A DNA stretch of 8,207 bases from JAKQIM01 sp964633225. GTDB taxonomy: Bacteria; Chloroflexota; Anaerolineae; Anaerolineales; UBA4823. Both the position numbers and the translations under genes were made by a program. A model generated the notes under the pieces. The model had not been told where the DNA came from and ran no database searches. It saw nothing but the letters and a program-made list of their open reading frames with translations. Location of the stretch: positions 1 to 8,207 of the forward strand of contig CAZWFQ010000120.1 of assembly GCA_964633225.1 (NCBI GenBank). The letters are read 5' to 3'. Below are positions 1-6,538 of this stretch, in pieces (position 1 is the first letter of the stretch; each line of letters begins with the position of its first letter).

Positions 1-85
1 CCGATCCCGGTCTCTTTTACCCTTATGGAGCCAAATTGTGTCCGGTAATCAATACTGGTCAAGAAGAGATTGAAAAGCAGGGCTG

Positions 86-94
86 TGCTAAAAT
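86..94 (+). promoter_or_regulatory. Possible extended -10 promoter for the MscS gene
   Basis: The string TGCTAAAAT fits the extended -10 form TGnTATAAT with one mismatch. No good -35 lies at 16-18 bp; a TTGAAA at 70-75 is only 13 bp upstream, which is too close. Transcription from here would start near 101 and give a leader of about 75 nt containing the palindrome at 117-130. The call rests on motif matching only. Confidence 0.3.
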
Positions 95-116
95 AGGTTT
101 ATACCTGGGCAGAGGG

Positions 117-130
117 GCGTGCATGCACGC
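117..130. repeat. 14-bp perfect palindrome in the MscS leader
   Basis: GCGTGCATGCACGC is its own reverse complement. The alternation of purine and pyrimidine continues to 134, giving 18 bp of strictly alternating sequence, a composition that favours Z-DNA under negative supercoiling. It lies 47 bp before the mscS start codon. It could be an operator, a cruciform or Z-prone site, or chance. Confidence 0.45.
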
Positions 131-176
131 ATGCTGCCAGGCAATCCAATACTTATATAGAATAAGGAGAAACAAC

Positions 177-983
177 ATGTTTGCTGACCTGACCACATTT
201 GCACAAACTTACCTGGTGCCCCTGGGTTGGAAGCTGATCGGCGCCATTGCGCTATGGTTTGCCGGCGATTGGGCGATCAAGCTGGTTTGTAAGGGCCTGG
301 ATCGTGCCCTGGCGAAGCGCAGCACAGACCCCACCCTGATTAAATACATCCATGCCGGGGCCAGCATTGGCTTGCGCATCTTACTCATCATTGCCATCCT
401 GGGCGTGCTAGGGATCGAAACTACTTCATTCGCAGCTTTGATCGCTGCGGTGGGCATTGCCATTGGGGCTGCTTGGGGCGGCTTGCTGTCCAATTTTGCT
501 GCCGGCGTGTTTCTCATCATCCTGCGGCCCTTTAAAGTGGGCGATGCCATCACCGCGGGTGGGGTGAGCGGTGTGGTGCGCGAGATTGGCCTGTTCGTCA
601 CCTCCCTTGATACAGGCGATAATGCTCGGGTCTATGTGGGCAATAACAAGATCTTCTCAGATAACATTGTCAATTTCAATGGTAATCCATACCGCCGCGT
701 GGACCTGGTGGCCCAGGTTGACCACAGCGTCGATACGCAGGCTGCTATCGCACTGCTGAAAGAAAGGGTCGCCCAAATCCCTAACGTACTGCCAACCCCT
801 GAGCCCGAGGTCAATATCTTGCAGTTAAACGCCTACGGAGCGTTGATTGCGGTTCGGCCTTACGTCACTACGGATAACTACTGGCAGGTGTATTTCGATA
901 CCAACCAGGCGATTGTCGAAGTGGGCGCTCGAGGTGGGTTTGCTGTGCCCGAGACGCGCGTGGCGGTCAGGAATATTGCCTAG
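177..983 (+). CDS. MscS-family small-conductance mechanosensitive ion channel
   Basis: Inner-membrane channel of the MscS family, which opens under membrane tension and releases solutes after osmotic downshock. The 268-residue product is close to E. coli MscS (286). Membrane segments are visible at about residues 13-35, 61-82 and 85-118. The third is the Gly/Ala-rich pore helix (AALIAAVGIAIGAAW) followed by the family signature LLSNFAAGVFLIILRPFKVGD at about 103-123. A soluble beta domain and a C-terminal alpha/beta domain follow, ending PETRVAV. The ATG at 177 is chosen because AAGGAG (164-169) sits 7 nt upstream and the protein then begins just before TM1. The frame is open back to position 3, but the upstream residues (Cys-rich, not membrane-like) do not resemble MscS. 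It may be a single-gene unit; the next gene has its own promoter candidate. Confidence 0.93.
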   Translation: MFADLTTFAQTYLVPLGWKLIGAIALWFAGDWAIKLVCKGLDRALAKRSTDPTLIKYIHAGASIGLRILLIIAILGVLGIETTSFAALIAAVGIAIGAAWGGLLSNFAAGVFLIILRPFKVGDAITAGGVSGVVREIGLFVTSLDTGDNARVYVGNNKIFSDNIVNFNGNPYRRVDLVAQVDHSVDTQAAIALLKERVAQIPNVLPTPEPEVNILQLNAYGALIAVRPYVTTDNYWQVYFDTNQAIVEVGARGGFAVPETRVAVRNIA

Positions 984-1020
984 CGGGGGATGTGCAGCTC
1001 GTTTTTGTCATGGAATCAAT

Positions 1021-1050
1021 TTGCAAACGGCGGATAAAGCAGGATACAAT
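1021..1050 (+). promoter_or_regulatory. Sigma70-type promoter for the GH13 gene
   Basis: TTGCAA (1021-1026) and TACAAT (1045-1050) are separated by 18 bp, each matching the consensus well. Transcription would start near 1057, leaving a leader of about 34 nt before the ATG at 1091. The rest of the 984-1090 gap shows no gene. The leader holds an 8-bp direct repeat, GAGTATAT, at 1073-1080 and 1085-1092; the second copy overlaps the start codon. Confidence 0.5.
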
Positions 1051-1090
1051 AGGTTGATTTCTTGATAACTTAGAGTATATTGAGGAGTAT

Positions 1091-2431
1091 ATGGCTAAAG
1101 ACACCCCTGCCAGCTTACGCAATTTGGTGATTTATGAGATCTATGTGCGCAACCACGGCCCTAACGGCACCTTTGCGGATGTAGAAGCAGACCTGGAGCG
1201 CATCCGAGCCTTGGGCGTAGATGTGATCTGGTTCATGCCCATCCACCCGATTGGCAAGCTGAACAAAAAAGGCTCCCTGGGCTGCCCTTACTCGATCCAG
1301 GATTACCGCGAGGTCAATCCCGAATATGGCACGCGCCAGGATTTCGGGCGGCTGATCGAAAAGGCGCATGCCTTGGGGTTGAAGGTGATGATTGACGTGG
1401 TTTACAATCACACCGCTCACGACTCGCTCTTGGTGAAAGATCACCCTGAGTACTTCCACCAGGATGCCAAGGGTCAGCCTGTGACCACGGTGCCCGATTG
1501 GAGCGACGTGATTGACCTGAAGCACCCTCACCCCGCTTTGACGGAATACCTGGTGGAGACGCTCAAGGGTTGGGCCGCGTTTGGTGTCGATGGTTTCCGC
1601 TGTGACGTGGCTTCTTTGATTCCGCAGGAGTTCTGGACTGTGGCGCGCCGCGAGGTGGCAAAGGTCAAGCCTGGCGTGATCTGGCTGGCTGAAGCAGTGC
1701 ACGCTGCATTTGTGGGCTACCGGCGCTCCCAAGACCTCTCGGGCCTGTCAGATAGTGAAATCTACGAGTCTTTTGACCTGACCTACGATTACGATATCTG
1801 GCCCATCTGGCAGTTGGCAGTGCAGGGCAAGGTGACCGTGCGGCGTTATTTAGAAATGCTGCGTTTTCAAGACTGCATCTACCCCGGCAGCTTTATCAAG
1901 ATGCGCTGTGTCGAAAACCACGACCAGGCGCGTATCATGCGCCTGGCGCCGAGCCGGAACCAGGCCCTGGCCTGGACGGGCTTTGCGGCCTTTAATCGCG
2001 GTGCTTTCTTGATCTATGCAGGTGAAGAATCGGAAGCTGTGCATACGCCCTCGCTGTTTGATATCGACAAGGTGACCTGGGGCGATTACAGCCTTTCCGC
2101 TTATCTGACCCGCCTGGCTGAGTTGAAAAAGGACCCGCTTCAGGTGCAGGGCAAGTTCACCCTGCTGGTGGCTGACCCAGCCATCCAGGCCGTTTGGAAG
2201 CATGAAGAGCGCGGCTTGTATGGCATCTTCAATGTCAGCGGCAAGGATGGTTTTACCATGGTCCAGCTCCCTGACGGCACATATCTTGATGTGCTGAATG
2301 ATCAAGAGATCACGGTCAGTGGTGGAAAGCTGCGTTTACCCCAACACAGCGCCATCTTGCGCTTTGAGGGGCCGGTGATGCAAAAGCAGTTGTACTGCGA
2401 AATGCTGGATTACCATTATCCAACCTGGTAG
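1091..2431 (+). CDS. GH13 alpha-amylase-family glycoside hydrolase, cytosolic
   Basis: Retaining enzyme acting on alpha-glucans or malto-oligosaccharides; the exact specificity cannot be read from sequence. All GH13 landmarks are present. Region I is DVVYNH (102-107). Region II is GFRCD with nucleophile D172. Region III is WLAE with acid/base E201. Region IV is ENHD with transition-state stabiliser D278. The barrel entry GCPYSIQDYREVNPEYG (64-80) and the WSDVIDL loop (137-143) are typical of short cytosolic members. A C-terminal beta-sandwich-like domain covers about 355-430. There is no signal peptide or carbohydrate-binding module, so it probably acts on internal glycogen or imported dextrins. 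At 446 residues it is short for the family. The ATG has GAGGAG at 1082-1087, only 3 nt away, which is tight but the only plausible site. The gene ends 7 bp before the hairpin at 2439. Confidence 0.9.
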   Translation: MAKDTPASLRNLVIYEIYVRNHGPNGTFADVEADLERIRALGVDVIWFMPIHPIGKLNKKGSLGCPYSIQDYREVNPEYGTRQDFGRLIEKAHALGLKVMIDVVYNHTAHDSLLVKDHPEYFHQDAKGQPVTTVPDWSDVIDLKHPHPALTEYLVETLKGWAAFGVDGFRCDVASLIPQEFWTVARREVAKVKPGVIWLAEAVHAAFVGYRRSQDLSGLSDSEIYESFDLTYDYDIWPIWQLAVQGKVTVRRYLEMLRFQDCIYPGSFIKMRCVENHDQARIMRLAPSRNQALAWTGFAAFNRGAFLIYAGEESEAVHTPSLFDIDKVTWGDYSLSAYLTRLAELKKDPLQVQGKFTLLVADPAIQAVWKHEERGLYGIFNVSGKDGFTMVQLPDGTYLDVLNDQEITVSGGKLRLPQHSAILRFEGPVMQKQLYCEMLDYHYPTW

Positions 2432-2438
2432 GTTGACA

Positions 2439-2481
2439 AATAGAGAACGGGGCGAGGCTCAGCCTCGCCCCGTTCTCTATT
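2439..2481. terminator. Bidirectional terminator hairpin, 20-bp perfect stem
   Basis: Positions 2439-2458 pair without mismatch with 2462-2481 around a 3-nt loop (TCA). The hairpin lies between the converging GH13 gene (stop 2431) and the 66-residue peptide gene (stop 2491). The outer pairs are A/T-rich and the core is GGGGCGAGGC. There is no long T-run on either side, so termination may be weaker than for a classic intrinsic terminator, but the placement supports that role in both directions. Confidence 0.75.
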
Positions 2482-2490
2482 CATGAAAAG

Positions 2491-2691
2491 CTAGAAGATG
2501 ATGGCGATCAGAATTGCCAGAGGGGCAAAGAGGATCAGCAAGATGATGCCGATCACCACCACGACGGCCACAATCAGGCCAAAGACCAGACCCAAGATGC
2601 CCAGTACGAGACCCAGGATGGCGCCCAAGACGCCTAGCACCAGGCCAAGAATACCACCGATGAGATTGATGATCAATTCAAAGATCCACAT
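2491..2691 (-). CDS. Small glycine-zipper-like membrane peptide, 66 residues
   Basis: Unrecognised small protein, almost wholly hydrophobic, with one acidic residue (E5) and no basic residue. Glycines at 16, 20, 23, 27, 31, 34 and 38 follow a 4-3-4 spacing, forming two 11-residue repeats (GLVLGVLGAIL and GLVLGILGLVF). A Val/Ile-rich segment, one Pro (about 56) and a hydrophobic tail follow. It probably spans the membrane twice or forms tightly packed helical oligomers. A strong AAGGAGA (2697-2703, read on the minus strand) lies about 6 nt from the ATG, which argues strongly that it is translated. The codons of the two repeats differ at several synonymous positions, suggesting the pattern is kept at protein level. 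It follows the membrane-protein gene by 75 bp and is the last gene before the hairpin. Its function is unknown. Confidence 0.8.
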   Translation of the reverse strand: MWIFELIINLIGGILGLVLGVLGAILGLVLGILGLVFGLIVAVVVVIGIILLILFAPLAILIAIIF

Positions 2692-2696
2692 AGTCG

Positions 2697-2703
2697 TCTC
2701 CTT
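2697..2703 (-). promoter_or_regulatory. Strong ribosome binding site for the 66-residue peptide
   Basis: Read on the minus strand this is AAGGAGA, with AGGAG about 6 nt before the ATG at 2691. It contrasts with the three genes upstream in the same unit, which show no clear Shine-Dalgarno sequence and appear to depend on coupling. The peptide may therefore be made at a higher level. No convincing -35/-10 pair was seen in the 75-bp gap 2692-2766. Confidence 0.65.
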
Positions 2704-2766
2704 CCATTCATAATTACTTACGGAAGGCGATGGAAAAAGTTGCTGGAAATTGAGAAGTTCTCCAGG

Positions 2767-4494
2767 TCAAGGCCAGGTATACACGTACTGCTGCCCCTCG
2801 ATGGTTTGTAAGATCAGTCCCAGGTCTAGCAGGCGCGCTTGCAGGCTGGCAAAATCAGCATAGCTGTTCGAGTCAACCAGGATGTACTGGATGTGGAGCT
2901 CTCTGAGCAGGTCCACGCTACTTTGATCGGGGAAGTTCTCCATCACCGGCTTGATGGCCGTATACTGCACCGGTTGGTTGGCATTGAAGAACCCACCGAT
3001 GAAGGGCTTGCCGTGGATGAGGGTGTTGTACACCTGGTCTTGGTCCACCGCCTGCTCAAAGGGGAATTGTGCCACGGCGCCATTTCCGGGCTGTGCGGCC
3101 AACCACACATCTACCGGGCGAGTTTCTACGACGGCAAAGCGCGTTTGCATCCCCGGATACACGTCCAGGAAAATACACCCCAGTAAGATGGCTGCGATCA
3201 CAAAGCGGCGGGCGGGGTACTTCTGGAACAGCCAGGCGCAGCCAAAGCCAGCCGCTAACGATAAAAAGGTCAGCGTAAAGATGCCAAAGCGCGCCATAAC
3301 GCGCATCTTTGAAAAGAACGGCAGATATTTGAATAGAAAATATCCGGGCAGGGTGATGCGGATGGGTCCGGCGCCGAAGATTGGCTGGAGCAGGCGCGGC
3401 ACGGGTAGGTCGGGTGAGCTGGTGATCTGTAAGTACACCCCCCATGCCAATATCGCCGCTGCCAGGCTCGAGATCAGGGCCGCCCAGATCCAGGGCGACC
3501 GGTTTAAGTCTCTGCGCTTGATCCAGGCAAGGGCTGCCAGCCCCAGGCATACGATTCCGATATAGAGCGAGTTTTCGTGTTCCAGGGTACGCCCTGCCTG
3601 TTCATACAGTGTCTCGCCCAGGTAGAAATTGACCGGCAGGACAAAATCTAGCGGGCTGGCAGAATAGCGGATGACATTGTTCAACGAGCGATCTGCCAGG
3701 TTGCCTTGTGTTTCGGCTGTCAGGTAGGGCAGCATTGAGATGAGTGCGGCAATCAAGACCGCCGCACCTAGGCTTGCACTTCGGATCAGTGCCGTTTTAA
3801 GGCGCAGTGTCTTGATTGAGAACAGGATCAGCAGCAGTACAAAGATGATTGAAACGATCAATGCCATGTACAGGTAATAGGGGGCGCTCAGGCCAATTCC
3901 CAGGGTCAAGAGCATGGCCGCGGCCAGCCAACGCCACTGCCAACGATCTTTGACCAGGAACTCGGCAATGACCCAAAAGTACAGCGGAAACCAAAAGGTC
4001 CCCAGCAAGCTCAGATGCCCCACCAGGTACCTGGCAAAGCGATAGGGCGAAAAGGCGAAGATGGTTCCCGCCAAGATGCCCGCCAGCGGGCTGCCGGTCA
4101 GCTTCTTCACTGCCAGGAACATGCACCAGCCCGAGAGCACAAATGTCGCCAGGACAGCGAAGTTATACCCCCAGACGGGTCCAAAGGCCATGCTGCCCGG
4201 CAGCCCCAACAGGGCCAGGGCCGGGATCGTATCGGTGGTTGCCAGGTTCCATCCCTCTGGGAAGTTCATCCAGGCATTGAAGAAGGGGTTGGTCTTTAAG
4301 GTGAAGAGGGCTTTGGGGTACCAGCCAAGTAACCAGACAAAATATACGTTATCCCCAATCGCATCTACCACCGAATCAGCCATATGCCAGACCAGAGGGT
4401 ATGTATAGGCCACCGTCAGGAGGGTGAAATAAGTGATTGCCGCCAGGTGGACCAGCAGGGGCAATCGTTGGATGTTGGCAAACAGTTTTCTCAT
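2767..4494 (-). CDS. Polytopic membrane protein, GT-C/YfhO-like, putative glycosyltransferase
   Basis: A 575-residue protein with about ten or more hydrophobic segments and a soluble C-terminal domain from about residue 455. An acidic motif in the first extracytoplasmic loop (DAIGDNVYFVW, 44-54) follows TM1, as in GT-C lipid-linked sugar transferases, where such a residue is catalytic. The segment FSPYRFARYLVGHLSLLGTF (148-167) and the C-terminal pattern of VAQFPFE, HGKPFIGGFF and RELHIQYILVDS resemble YfhO-like and related uncharacterised membrane proteins. By analogy it may transfer a sugar from a polyprenyl carrier on the outer face, but no substrate can be named. The ATG at 4494 lies 20 bp after the SDR stop. 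An in-frame GTG at 4548 would add 18 Pro/Ser-rich residues and overlap the SDR, and is less likely. No strong Shine-Dalgarno is seen. It is probably the fourth gene of the coaBC operon. Confidence 0.75.
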   Translation of the reverse strand: MRKLFANIQRLPLLVHLAAITYFTLLTVAYTYPLVWHMADSVVDAIGDNVYFVWLLGWYPKALFTLKTNPFFNAWMNFPEGWNLATTDTIPALALLGLPGSMAFGPVWGYNFAVLATFVLSGWCMFLAVKKLTGSPLAGILAGTIFAFSPYRFARYLVGHLSLLGTFWFPLYFWVIAEFLVKDRWQWRWLAAAMLLTLGIGLSAPYYLYMALIVSIIFVLLLILFSIKTLRLKTALIRSASLGAAVLIAALISMLPYLTAETQGNLADRSLNNVIRYSASPLDFVLPVNFYLGETLYEQAGRTLEHENSLYIGIVCLGLAALAWIKRRDLNRSPWIWAALISSLAAAILAWGVYLQITSSPDLPVPRLLQPIFGAGPIRITLPGYFLFKYLPFFSKMRVMARFGIFTLTFLSLAAGFGCAWLFQKYPARRFVIAAILLGCIFLDVYPGMQTRFAVVETRPVDVWLAAQPGNGAVAQFPFEQAVDQDQVYNTLIHGKPFIGGFFNANQPVQYTAIKPVMENFPDQSSVDLLRELHIQYILVDSNSYADFASLQARLLDLGLILQTIEGQQYVYTWP

Positions 4495-4514
4495 GCTCAA
4501 CTGGTGTGCTTTGC

Positions 4515-5525
4515 TCAACCGGGGTGGCCCTGGGCTTGGGCGTGCCACAAATCCAGCAGGGCGGCTTCGCGTTCTGGGGACAGCCCGTTCTTACGGGCGG
4601 CACCAGCGGGGCGGGTGTTGTCCCAGGTCAGGGTGTCGGCAACCGTAGCTGCCAATGGGCGGAAGGTCAGTCCGCAGGCCAGGGCTTTGGCGATGCTGAC
4701 CTGGTCCATTGCGGCAGATGCGCCCGGCAGCCAAAGGGGCAGCTCTGTATAAGGGGTTACGCCCTGCGCCAGCAAAAATTCTTCATCCACCCAGGTCAGA
4801 TCGGCCGGGGTTCCAGCAGCCTGGCGGCAGGTTTCGATCACTGCGTCTAATGTCAGGGGCAAGGCCGGGCCGGTGGCGTTGAAGATCCCGGTCTGCTGGC
4901 CTTCTACCATACGGATGGTCCACTCGGCCAGGTCGCGCCCATCGATGATCTGTACGAGAGCCCCAGGCTCCCCCGGGGCCAGCACGGCGCCGCCGCGCTG
5001 CATGCGGGCGGGCCAATAGGTGAAACGGTCAGACGGGTCATGCGGACCCACGATCAACCCGGGGCGGATGACCAGGGCGCGGCCAGGCAGTTCGGCCGCC
5101 ACCGCTTGCTCGCAGAGCGCCTTCAGGCCGCCGTAGGTCTCGTTGTTGAGCGTTTCGATGCTTTCGTCGGCCAGGCGGGCCGGGGGGGCATACTCATCCA
5201 TGCCGGGATAAGGCGGCTGGGCGTAAACTGAGATGGTAGAAATAAAAACGTAGCCCCCCACGCTGCCTGCCAGGGCCTGGGCCGAAAGGCCCACAATGCG
5301 CGGCAGGTAGCCACAGGTATCGATGACGGCATCCCACTTGCGGGCCTGCAAGGCTTGCAGATCGCCGGGCTGGGAGCGGTCACCGCGCAGCTTTTCGATC
5401 TGGGGGAACAGCTCAGGATTGTGCTGGCCGCGGTTGAAGAGGGTCACATTGTGGCCGCGCGCCAGGGCAGCATCGACGATGTGCCGCCCCAAGAAGATGG
5501 TGCCACCGATAATCAGGATGTTCAT
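4515..5525 (-). CDS. Extended SDR, NAD(P)-dependent epimerase/dehydratase-like
   Basis: A 336-residue Rossmann-fold oxidoreductase of the NAD-dependent epimerase/dehydratase family. The nucleotide-binding motif is GGTIFLGR (7-14), followed by LFNRG (29-33), where the Arg after beta-2 often favours NADP. VIDTCGY (67-73) lies after beta-4. The active site shows FISTISVYA (94-102) and the YxxxK motif YGGLK (Y131, K135). RPGLIVGPHDPSDRF (154-168) is typical of extended SDRs. The substrate could be a nucleotide sugar, but this subgroup (GGTxFLG) is mostly uncharacterised. The ATG at 5525 is chosen because it gives the canonical start MNILIIGG and overlaps the hydrolase stop as ATGA (5522-5525). 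A longer frame to 5591 would overlap that gene by 70 bp and adds a Gln/Pro-rich stretch. No own Shine-Dalgarno is seen, so it is probably translationally coupled. Confidence 0.88.
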   Translation of the reverse strand: MNILIIGGTIFLGRHIVDAALARGHNVTLFNRGQHNPELFPQIEKLRGDRSQPGDLQALQARKWDAVIDTCGYLPRIVGLSAQALAGSVGGYVFISTISVYAQPPYPGMDEYAPPARLADESIETLNNETYGGLKALCEQAVAAELPGRALVIRPGLIVGPHDPSDRFTYWPARMQRGGAVLAPGEPGALVQIIDGRDLAEWTIRMVEGQQTGIFNATGPALPLTLDAVIETCRQAAGTPADLTWVDEEFLLAQGVTPYTELPLWLPGASAAMDQVSIAKALACGLTFRPLAATVADTLTWDNTRPAGAARKNGLSPEREAALLDLWHAQAQGHPG

Positions 5526-6538
5526 GCTTCGCTGGCTTTGTTGGCTGTACTGCTGGCCGCGGGCAGGTTGGCCACAGGGCGGGCTGCCCAAGTGGCATTC
5601 AAGATGGCCTGAGCCAGGGCCTCGGCGGCAAAGGCGCCGACGATGTTGACATCGGCAGGCTTATCGCCAGTTGCCAGGGCAAAGATCGTGTCGCCGTCGA
5701 GCATGGTGTGGGCAGGGCGGATGGTGCGCGCCAGGCCGTCGTGAGCCATTTGTGCCATCTTGTTGGCCTGCTCTTTGTTCAGGCGGGCGTTGGTGGCTAC
5801 CACGCCAATGACGGTGTTGCCACGCTGTCCAAAGGCCAGGGCCGTGCGCCCCACCAGGGTGCGCATCACCTGCATGGTGTCAGCAAAATACCCTGGTGCC
5901 CCGATGCGCAGGGGACCAACTTCGGCAGAGCGCGTTCCTGCAATGATCTGCCCAGTGGCCGGGTCCACTACATCTCCAAACGCATTGACCGCCACAATGG
6001 CGCCCACCAGCACGCCCGCTCCAATCTCCAGGCTGGCCGAACCAATCCCGCCTTTCATGGCCTGGCCCATGCCCAAGATCTTACCCACGCTGGCGCCCGT
6101 GCCGGCGCCGTAATTGCCGGCCGCAGGCGGGTTGGAAGATGCATTCAGGCAGGCCTGGTAACCCATCGCCGCATCTGGGCGCACATCTGCCCGGCCGAGC
6201 CCCAGGTCAAAGAGAATGGCTGCCGGGACGATGGGGACGCGTGCCACCTGGACGTTGAAGCCGGCGCCTTTCTCTTCCAGGTAGCGCATGGCCCCGCTGG
6301 CAGAATCCAGCCCGAAAGCTGAGCCGCCTGCCAGCATCACGCCGTGAACCTGCTCGACAAGGTGCATGGGGTGCAGGGCGTCTATCTCACGTGTGCCGGG
6401 CGCGCCGCCACGCTGGTCCACGCCCCCAACCGCCCCTTGCTCGCACAGGATGACCGTGCAGCCGGTGAGGGCCTCGTCATTTTGTGCATGGCCCACGCGA
6501 AGGCCTGGAATATCGGTGATGGAATTCGTTAGTTTCAT
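5522..6538 (-). CDS. P1/S58-family N-terminal-nucleophile amidohydrolase (NylC/ThnT/DmpA superfamily)
   Basis: A 338-residue precursor of the P1 family, which cuts itself into two chains and hydrolyses amide bonds, often beta-aminoacyl or omega-amino amides. The N-terminus ITDIPGLRVGHA, GGSAFGLDSASG (71-82), GAGTGASVGK (144-153) and MKGGIGSASLEIGAG (161-175) are family signatures. GNTVIGVVATNA (240-251) holds the probable autocleavage site N241/T242, as in NylC and ThnT (Asn-Thr) rather than DmpA (Gly-Ser). Cleavage would give chains of 241 and 97 residues. K162, N185 and the D281/D283 pair in HTMLDGD are likely equivalents of other NylC active-site residues. The C-terminal 20 or so residues are Ala/Ser-rich and look non-core. 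No signal peptide is seen, so it is cytosolic. Its start overlaps the coaBC stop as ATGA (6535-6538) and it lacks an obvious Shine-Dalgarno. The natural substrate is not known from sequence. Confidence 0.92.
   Translation of the reverse strand: MKLTNSITDIPGLRVGHAQNDEALTGCTVILCEQGAVGGVDQRGGAPGTREIDALHPMHLVEQVHGVMLAGGSAFGLDSASGAMRYLEEKGAGFNVQVARVPIVPAAILFDLGLGRADVRPDAAMGYQACLNASSNPPAAGNYGAGTGASVGKILGMGQAMKGGIGSASLEIGAGVLVGAIVAVNAFGDVVDPATGQIIAGTRSAEVGPLRIGAPGYFADTMQVMRTLVGRTALAFGQRGNTVIGVVATNARLNKEQANKMAQMAHDGLARTIRPAHTMLDGDTIFALATGDKPADVNIVGAFAAEALAQAILNATWAARPVANLPAASSTANKASEA

Noticed and set aside
1..48. Possible tail of an upstream plus-strand gene in frame 1 (TAA at 46-48)
   Set aside because: Only 15 codons are visible and they resemble nothing I recognise; frame 3 is also open, so no support exists for choosing it.
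36..176. N-terminal extension of the MscS frame, open back to position 3
   Set aside because: The extra residues are Cys-rich and polar, unlike MscS N-termini, the codon at 36 is TTG, and a good AAGGAG fixes the start at 177.
1115..1732. 205-residue open frame on the minus strand inside the GH13 gene
   Set aside because: It is antisense to conserved catalytic regions of GH13, has no family resemblance and no ribosome binding site of note; it is a shadow of the real gene.
6032..6055. GGIGSAS segment (hydrolase residues 163-169) as the Gly-Ser autocleavage site
   Set aside because: In DmpA-superfamily enzymes the nucleophile precedes the VVATxA strand; here that is T242 after N241, so the GGIGS segment is more likely part of the active-site wall.
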